Shown piece by piece: positions 57,584 to 64,000 of a stretch of 64,000 nt of DNA. Position 1 is the first letter of the stretch. The number at the start of each line of letters is the position of its first letter. This stretch comes from Anthostomella pinea (lineage: Eukaryota > Ascomycota > Sordariomycetes > Xylariales > Xylariaceae), in assembly GCA_963556695.1 (NCBI GenBank), contig CAUWAG010000018.1, positions 4,340,001 to 4,404,000 on the forward strand. Reading direction: 5' to 3'. The notes under the pieces were generated by a model. It did no database searches, was not told the DNA's origin, and saw nothing but the letters and a program-made list of their open reading frames with translations. The position numbers were made by a program, and so were the translations under genes.

Positions 57584-59380
57584 ATGGCTACGCATAACGA
57601 CTCGAGGACGCTTCTTGGTGGCGGAGTGATGATGCTGGGCGTTGCAACAGCGTTTCTAGTAAATATCAAGATCGCTCAACAGACCGCTGTTCATGTCTTA
57701 CTAATTACTGATGACAGACGTTATTGCTATTGCTGAGTCACATCATCTACAACATCTTTTTCCACCCTCTCCGCCACTTCCCAGGCCCCAAGTCTTGGGC
57801 GGCGACACGGCTACAATGGCACCGACACTCCATGCAGGGTGACCTTATCTACGCCATCAAGGCTCTGCACGACCAGTACGGGCCAGTAGTCCGAGTAGCC
57901 CCTGATGAGCTGGACTACACCACCTCCACCGCCTGGAAGACCATCCTCGGCAAAAACAGCCCAGAGATGAGCAAGGCTTTTGATGGTCGCGGCGCTCCAC
58001 CGCCCGCAAACGGTGTCCCGGGACTCATTCACAGCCCAAAAGAGAACCACGCGAGACTCCGCCGTGCCATCTTTCCGGCCTTCTCTGACAGGGCTCTGCG
58101 GGACCAGGAAGGTTTCGTTCAGCAGTACGTCGACTTGCTCATATCCAAGCTGTCGGGATTCGCCGACGCTGGGAAGCCATGCGACTTGACTGTCTGGTAC
58201 AACTACACCTCCTTCGACATCATAGGTGACCTCGCCTATGGCGAGTCCTTCCACTGCCTCGATAATGCTGAGTACCATTCACTCATCCACCTGGTCTTTG
58301 GCGCTGTCGAAGTCACCCTTCATGAACTTCTTCGTTCGTATTCCCTGCCACTGCTTTGCCCTCCTCTGGTATCCCATACATGGGACAGGCGCTAATGTTC
58401 TGCCAACTGGTGTTATTAGATCTACTACCGCTTGCAGGGACTGATGAAGTATCTGGCGCCAAAGCACCTCCTGAAAGCTCGACAGGACACTGCGCAGTAC
58501 TCTGATGACACCATGGAGAAGCGACTGAGTGCTGACCGCGACGACCGGAAAGACTTCGTCTCTTACACCGTGGCGAAGAGCGACGTCTCCGACGGCCTTG
58601 GGAGGGAGGAGATCCGATCCATGTCCAACGAGTTGATAGTGGCGGGGTCGGACACCACATCGAGGCTGTTGGCTGGCAGTACGCATCTGGTTTTGACTCA
58701 TCCGCGGGTCCACTCGAGACTGGCATCTGAGATTCGCGGCGCATTTGCAACTGCGAAGGACATCAATGCGGTCAGCGTGGGTAAGTTGGGGCTACCTGAC
58801 GGCTGTGCTCCAAGAGTCGCTTCGCATGTACCCGCCATCGCCATCGACGCTTCCGGTAAGATCAACTCGCATATTCGATGGTGCCCGCGCTGACATGTCT
58901 CCCAGCGAAAGGTGCCCGGCGACGGGGCCGAGATTGATGGGCAGTGGGTGCCAGGAGGCACATCCGGTAAGCAACACATACTAGTTTTGTTTTCTTGTTC
59001 CGACATTATCCAGCTCACCGTGTTTCAGTTGGGATCAACCAATGGTCCGCCTCGCAATCCTCGGCAAACTTCCACCGCGCGAACGAGTTCATTCCAGAAC
59101 GATGGCTGGACCTGGCCGAGCTACCGGAGCACATGGCCAGAGAGGCACCCCCCTCTTCGCTCGAGACGACAAAGCTGCCATGCAGCCCTTCTCATATGGT
59201 GCCCGACCATGTCTCGGCGTCAACCTTGCGAAGATGGAGTACAGACTGATCATGACAAACATGTTTTGGTGCTTCGATATCCAGATGGTAGACCCTACCT
59301 ACGACTGGCGGAACCAGAAGGTGTTCTTAAGTTGGGAGAAAACCCCGCTCGAGTGTCATCTACGGAGAGTAGAACACTAG
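57584..59380 (+). pseudogene. Cytochrome P450 with two single-base frame breaks
   Basis: Exons read as 57584..57658, 57718..58368, 58420..58855, 58906..58966, 59029..59380. Family knowledge: membrane-anchored haem mono-oxygenase of the endoplasmic reticulum. Seen: hydrophobic anchor at about 10-40 ending His-Phe-Pro-Gly-Pro-Lys; I-helix Ala-Gly-Ser-Asp-Thr-Thr; K-helix Glu-Ser-Leu-Arg; Phe-Ile-Pro-Glu-Arg-Trp; haem loop Phe-Ser-Tyr-Gly-Ala-Arg-Pro-Cys-Leu-Gly. All key residues survive, but the frame changes twice: at a G4 run (58788-58791) just before the K-helix, one base too many, and at a C6 run (59148-59153) before the haem loop, one base too few. No intron can explain either: conserved sequence runs straight across the first, and there is no GT donor around the second. 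Either the gene is recently dead or the assembly has homopolymer errors. Substrate unknown. Confidence 0.7.
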
Positions 59381-59538
59381 CGTCAATGGGCCATGAAGGA
59401 GGCCCAGCCCTTCCTTGCCTAATCACGGAAAGAAAGAAAAAAATATATATATACAATGGTGCAAAAAGCTTAGTCCACAATCTGACCCTATTGAGCAGGG
59501 TGCCTTGTCCCGAGCGAAGCCCTATCCACTTGCATGCC

Positions 59539-59613
59539 GGCACGCCCCGGAATCGAACTGCAGACCTACGAAAAATCCGAAGGTTTTGTCTCATACCGCT
59601 ATACCAGTGGGCC
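59539..59613 (-). tRNA. Decayed tRNA-like sequence, anticodon TCG (Arg)
   Basis: Exactly 75 nt. Seen on the minus strand: A-box-like TGGTATAGCGGTA; anticodon loop CTTCGGA with TCG at 34-36 on a weak A/T stem; and a T-loop TTCGATT. The acceptor ends pair at only five of seven positions and the T stem has two mismatches, so it is probably a pseudogene. Confidence 0.4.
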
Positions 59614-61184
59614 TTAAGGGTTGACGCTTGTACAGGGCGTCGGTGGAAGATTGGGCGCATTTTATGGTACATGTGGCCTGGGGGTGTCGTTGCTAGGGAA
59701 CTCAGGGTGCGTGGTCACCCAGGCACCTTGAGACAGGCAGGCCCCTTCTGCAGTTGTATTCCCGGCCATCTCAGACAACGCCTCGTTGCTTTGTACTACC
59801 CACCGTTTGTTATCTGAGACGCGAACATACCCTGCTGCATGTCTAAGCACGCAACAACCCACACCAACTTCGACAGTAACCGTACGACGAGAGTCGTTAA
59901 CCATGGTAGTGATGGCTTTATCGCTGATGCGCGTTCGGACCTGGAAGCCGACATCCTAGGAGTTGAGTAATAATAAATAACTGTGTACTCACGGATTTGA
60001 GTTCTCAAAACCCCTAACCTAAAGATGGCCTCTCGAATGGGAGCATCCAGTACCAGCCTGTGTCCGAGGAGCGATTGCCTGGTTCCTAAGATGCCTACCA
60101 TACTTGAGTAGGAGCTTTTTCTCCTTGCGTAATTGAAACTGACAAGAACGTCAAGTACGATTTGCTCACCTTGATTTGTTCATCGGTTTGCCTTTGTGGT
60201 CACTGAGAGCGTAACAATCATGGCTTGCTGCTCATTGCATCTCTTGGAGGGTTTTGTCATATTACCCTTTCCCAGCCGTACCGGACTTGTAGTCCCCAGC
60301 ATCACTGTTTGACCCGTGGTGAAGGAAGTGATGTTACTCGATCTCGCACGAGTACGAATGTAGACCGAAAGCTAGGTTAGGAGTATCGGGATGAAGGAAA
60401 CCCGTACTCAGCAGCTTACTCCCATGGACGAGGACGTACTCGCAGTCACTCGTCGAGGCTACTTGACTATCACCAGAGCTCAGGCACCTACCTTCACATC
60501 ATAGATGGGCTGGCGATAGCAACTATAAAAATGAGCGAGGATTACGTCAAATGTCTTCCTTGTCCCAGACCAGAATCACCGTCAACACAAGTGCTTATCC
60601 CACCCACCAGAAGGATAACACAGACGCCTGTCAAGAAATGGTCGGAGAAAGGGAAGGGGCCGAACATGCGTCAAGTTGCTCATTACCCCTGAACCAAAGT
60701 ACAACGAGAAGTGGTTCTTATGCTCTTCTGACATGAGGTTGTTCATTCATAGCTTGTGGTGTGGCAAGGTGTGCGCACCAGTTTACCTCGTATCATGTCC
60801 CGCTGGCATAATAGCCACACGCCCGTGTTGAACTCGCGCGTGTCGCCCCTAAATCAGACTGTGATGATGAACGCTTCGATACCTATAAGTAGTGCACAAG
60901 GCAGCGGAGATGCGATGACGAGGCGCCGCGCGAATGATACCGAGTTCCTGCTCGAGTACATCATTGCCATCCTGAAGCCGGTGGATATATAGGGAAGCCA
61001 GGGCCAAGCGACAGACATGCTCGTCAGGTTCATAGGTCGAAAGAATAGCACATTGCTGCTTCACACAACAACGTGAGCAACAGCTAAACAGCACGATCGG
61101 GCGCGGGAGGAAGGTGTATAAGTTTTAACATACCACGCAAAGAAATACAACTTGAAAGGAAAGAAAAATAGAACAAAAATGTAA

Positions 61185-61316
61185 CCCGAAGGTGGAATCG
61201 AACAGCCACCCACCTCCCTTTTTGTCCCTGGGTCATAAGCCCTCTTAGGAGCGAAGACCACTATGCGAATACCACTATGCCAAGACGGGTGACATAACCA
61301 CTAGACCACACGGGTT
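61185..61316 (-). tRNA. tRNA-like sequence with possible insertion, identity uncertain
   Basis: Minus strand starts AACCCGTGTGGTCTAGTGG (acceptor and A box) and ends with TTCGATTCC (B box), TCGGGTT (six of seven pairs with the 5' end) and, at once, a T5 run that could stop Pol III. About 130 nt lie between the ends, with a repeated CATAGTGGT. A loop CTTATGA between GGG and CCC could be an anticodon arm. Either an intron-bearing or an internally duplicated, decayed tRNA. Confidence 0.35.
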
Positions 61317-61831
61317 TTCATATGAGGAACACATACAAAACGAAGTGATATAGGAGGTACTTCGCATGTTACAACGTGGGTGTTCATTCAGCGTGAATTG
61401 CTACGGTTCTAGGTTTCCAGCGGGTGGAATACTGATGTGTGCCACTTGCTTCACACTTGGTTAGGTAAGACAGTCAACTGATTTGTTTCTGGTCCCATCA
61501 AATCACGTACTTGCATTTGGGATGTGACTCAGGTAGAACTGGGTGTACACTGCTACAGGACGAAAAGGATCTCGCATTTCCGGGCTCTGATACCGGATTA
61601 CATCTGGACCTACAGCCCCTGCCACAAGCTCTTCGTCTTGCCATTCCCAGATGTGTCTTGGAGTGACTTCCAGGCGAAGTGGGACGTTTTGTAGATAGTT
61701 CGTGAGTGTGCCTGGCACGTGAATATACAATATACGTCTCGGCATACACGTGGCACAAGCACAACAAACACAGCTTATGACAGTCCAAGTTCAGATATAA
61801 TGAGCAGCGAACCAGTGTCTATGCCGTTGTT

Positions 61832-64000
61832 CTACTCCCAGCCCATCTCCTTCAGAGCCCTAAACCGCTCAGAATGGCCTTCCGAAACGCTCGGCTTGGT
61901 CTTCTTCAGCGCCTCCTCCCAGTCCTCCGGCAGCAGCGTCAGCGGCGACCCCGGGAATCTCTTGGCCCGGCTCACGGTGGCCTGCCCTGCAGCAACGTGC
62001 AGGTTATCCAAATCGGCTCCGCTGAAGCCCTTGCACCTGGGATCGCGCGCCACGGCCTCCAGGACGTCCATATTGTCGTACGACGGCAGCAGACGCCTCA
62101 TACGGGTTTTGAGAATCTCAACGCGGGCGTCTGCATCGGGCAGATCGACGAAAATATTGGTGCCCAGGCGTCCAGGGCGCAGAATGGCGGGATCGATGAT
62201 ATCCGGGCGGTTCGTGGCTCCCACGACGTAGACGCCGACACGGCTGTTGATGCCGTCCATCTCCGTAAGCAGCTGGTTCACGACCCTGGCGCTCGAATCG
62301 GGGCCATTGCCGTCACGTCGGGGCACGAGGGCGTCCAGCTCGTCGAAGAACAGGATACAGGGCGCCGAGGCACGGGCACGGCTGAACACCTGGCGTACGG
62401 AGCGCTCTGATTCGCCCACGTATTTGTTGAGCAGCTCGGGGCCCTTCACGGAGATAAAGTTGGCTTTGGACTCGTTGGCCACGGCCTTGGCCAGCAGCGT
62501 CTTACCACAGCCGGGGGGACCCCATAGGAGGACGCCGGAGGGTCCCTCGAGTCCGACGGCTGCGAATTCCTCTGGATGCTGTATGGGCTCGACGATAGAC
62601 ATCATCAGCTGCTCCCGCACGTCCTGGAGGGCGCCAATATGAGCCCAGGTCGTGTCAGGTATCGTTGTGAACCCTTCGCGCTTCGAGGAGGGCTGGACGT
62701 TCTCCACAGCGTCGAGCATATGCCGCATGGTGAGCAGGTATTTGTCCTCAGGTAAGGAATCGCGCGGCGCGGCCATCAGTGCGTAATGCAGCCGTACCAT
62801 TGGTGATTCGTATTCGCTGTCGATTTCCATAGTTGACGAAGACGCCTCCTGGGCCTTTTCTGATATCAACTGTTCGACGATAGCGCTCTGGGCAACAGAA
62901 ACCAGGTCTTCCAGGTCGGCACCAACGAATCCAGGTGTCCTCCGGGCCAGCAGCTTGTAGTCGATGTCATCCGAGACCTTGACTTTCCGTAGCATCCTTC
63001 GTAGGATAGCCTCTCGAGCTCCCTCGTTAGGGATGCCCAGACTGATCTCGTAGTTGAAGCGGCCGGCTCGACGTAGGGCAGGGTCGATGCTATCTGGTCG
63101 ATTCGTAGCAGCCAGGGTCACGACCAGGTTGCCTCCCATGCCCTCGGGGTTCAGGTCGTCCATACACGTGAGCATCTGGGCGACTATGCGCTTCTCCATC
63201 TCCCTCTGGGCGTTCTCTCGCTTGCCCATGATAGCATCGATCTCGTCGATGAAGATCAGGCATGGAGCCAGCTTCTTGGCTTCGTCGTATAGCTCCCGGA
63301 TCTTCTTCTCGGACTCTCCAGACATTCCGGCAACGAGGGAGGGGGCTGACACGGGTATGAAGGCTACCCCAAGTGCTGCGGCGTATGCCTTTGCTAGCAT
63401 GGTCTTGCCGCAGCCTGGGGGGCCGTGCAGTAGCACACCACGAGCTGGCTTCAGCAGCCCCTTCTGACAGGCCTCAGGGGCGCACATGGGTAGCGTGATC
63501 GACTTCACGAGGACCTTGATGGCCTCCTCCATACCCCCTAGGTCTTCTAGAGAGGTATCCGTAGGCGGGCTGCGGTCTTCCTTGGGCTGACCCTTGCGTT
63601 TCTTGGGCTTGGGCTCCCCGTTAGGTTGCCTATCGTTGGTCATCGCATGATCGACGGAAAAAGTGAGAGATTCGCCGCCTGGAGTCATTTCAGGAGTCGC
63701 CTCGGGCTGCTTTCGTGGTACGTTCCAGGACTTGCTGATGTGCTTGTTCATAACAAAATAGTCGCGCTCCTGTTGGCGGTCTTAGAGGAGGAGCTGTGAG
63801 GAACAGTGGTTATATGTTAGATGGCCATACCTTTGGTTTTGGAGATTGGTCAACCTGTCGCGCTTCGAGGGCTGCGTCTTCGTCGTCTTCAAGCTTTTCC
63901 TCCTTTCGCAGGCGCAAAACTCGCTCAATGGCGTCCTCGAGTGGGCGCTTCTTCTGGCGCGCGAGGCTTGAGTTTGATCGCTTGATCCAATCGTAAACGC
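61832..64000 (-). CDS. RIX7: Ribosome biogenesis AAA ATPase RIX7 (5' end outside the window)
   Basis: Partial model: complement(join(61832..63769,63831..>64000)), 645 residues from the second exon plus 56 from the first. Family knowledge: Rix7 (NVL in animals) is a hexameric double-AAA ATPase of the nucleolus that strips factors from pre-60S particles. Seen: a charged N-terminal piece with Lys-Lys-Arg-Pro-Leu-Glu-Asp; a basic linker (Pro-Lys-Lys-Arg-Lys); Leu-Glu-Asp-Leu-Gly-Gly-Met; D1 with Gly-Pro-Pro-Gly-Cys-Gly-Lys-Thr, Leu-Ile-Phe-Ile-Asp-Glu-Ile-Asp and Ala-Thr-Asn-Arg-Pro; D2 with the same Walker A, Ile-Leu-Phe-Phe-Asp-Glu-Leu-Asp and Gly-Ala-Thr-Asn-Arg-Pro-Asp. The 61-nt intron (gtatgg ... 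caacag) sits between the N-terminal piece and Glu-Arg-Asp-Tyr-Phe. Intact motifs indicate a working gene; the truncation is due to the window edge. Confidence 0.9.

Larger units (their letters stand above)
59381..61831. other. Convergent intergenic stretch P450 / RIX7
   Basis: 2.5 kb without protein genes. It contains two tRNA-like relics (described separately) and an AT-rich run at 59430-59455. Confidence 0.45.

Overview
This window is nuclear DNA of a filamentous ascomycete (Pezizomycotina). The evidence is short introns (about 50-120 nt) with GT...AG ends and CTRAY branch points, a full set of fungal housekeeping genes, and secreted carbohydrate-active enzymes of fungal type. I cannot fix the class; a sordariomycete or leotiomycete would fit. 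There is no prokaryotic operon structure, CRISPR array, intact transposon or virus-like gene. Exon coordinates below were built by hand from splice motifs, reading-frame phase and known protein motifs.

Left part (1-15.4 kb) is a dense housekeeping block: RRN6-like Pol I initiation factor (-), SPC25 kinetochore subunit (+), MZT1 gamma-tubulin-complex microprotein (+), a CHY/RING ubiquitin ligase (-), a LYR-motif mitochondrial protein (+), a five-exon mitochondrial carrier (+) and MOB1 (-). Three of these (SPC25, MZT1, MOB1) act in mitosis or cytokinesis.

Middle part (15.4-46 kb) is looser and mixes accessory with core genes: a class C beta-lactamase-like serine hydrolase with a long charged insert, a secreted six-hairpin glycosidase with a 6-nt microexon, a secreted GH55 beta-1,3-glucanase, LSM1, a large single-pass membrane protein with a Ser/Ala/Gln-rich ectodomain, an Aps1-type Nudix hydrolase, the ATE1 arginyltransferase with a remote first exon, ribosomal protein eS28, a hidden three-exon small secreted protein with eight cysteines, and a four-exon short-chain dehydrogenase.

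Right part (46-64 kb) holds a Cys-rich zinc-binding protein of unknown family whose reading frame is interrupted in one place, RRP42 (exosome), a mitochondrial membrane protein with an Ala/Lys-rich linker, cytochrome c, a GH45-type endoglucanase with telomere-like repeats in an intron, a P450 with two single-base frame breaks, two tRNA-like relics, and the C-terminal part of the AAA ATPase RIX7 running off the right edge.

Functionally the core genes cover rRNA transcription and ribosome assembly (RRN6, RIX7, eS28), RNA decay (LSM1, RRP42), protein turnover (CHY/RING ligase, ATE1), mitosis (SPC25, MZT1, MOB1) and mitochondria (LYR protein, carrier, cytochrome c). The accessory genes point to plant or fungal wall degradation (GH55, six-hairpin, GH45) and host or environment interaction (8-Cys secreted protein, P450, beta-lactamase-like). 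Apparent frame damage is confined to accessory genes. No single new multi-gene system is visible; the most interesting items are the microexon, the hidden 8-Cys secreted protein and the damaged accessory genes.
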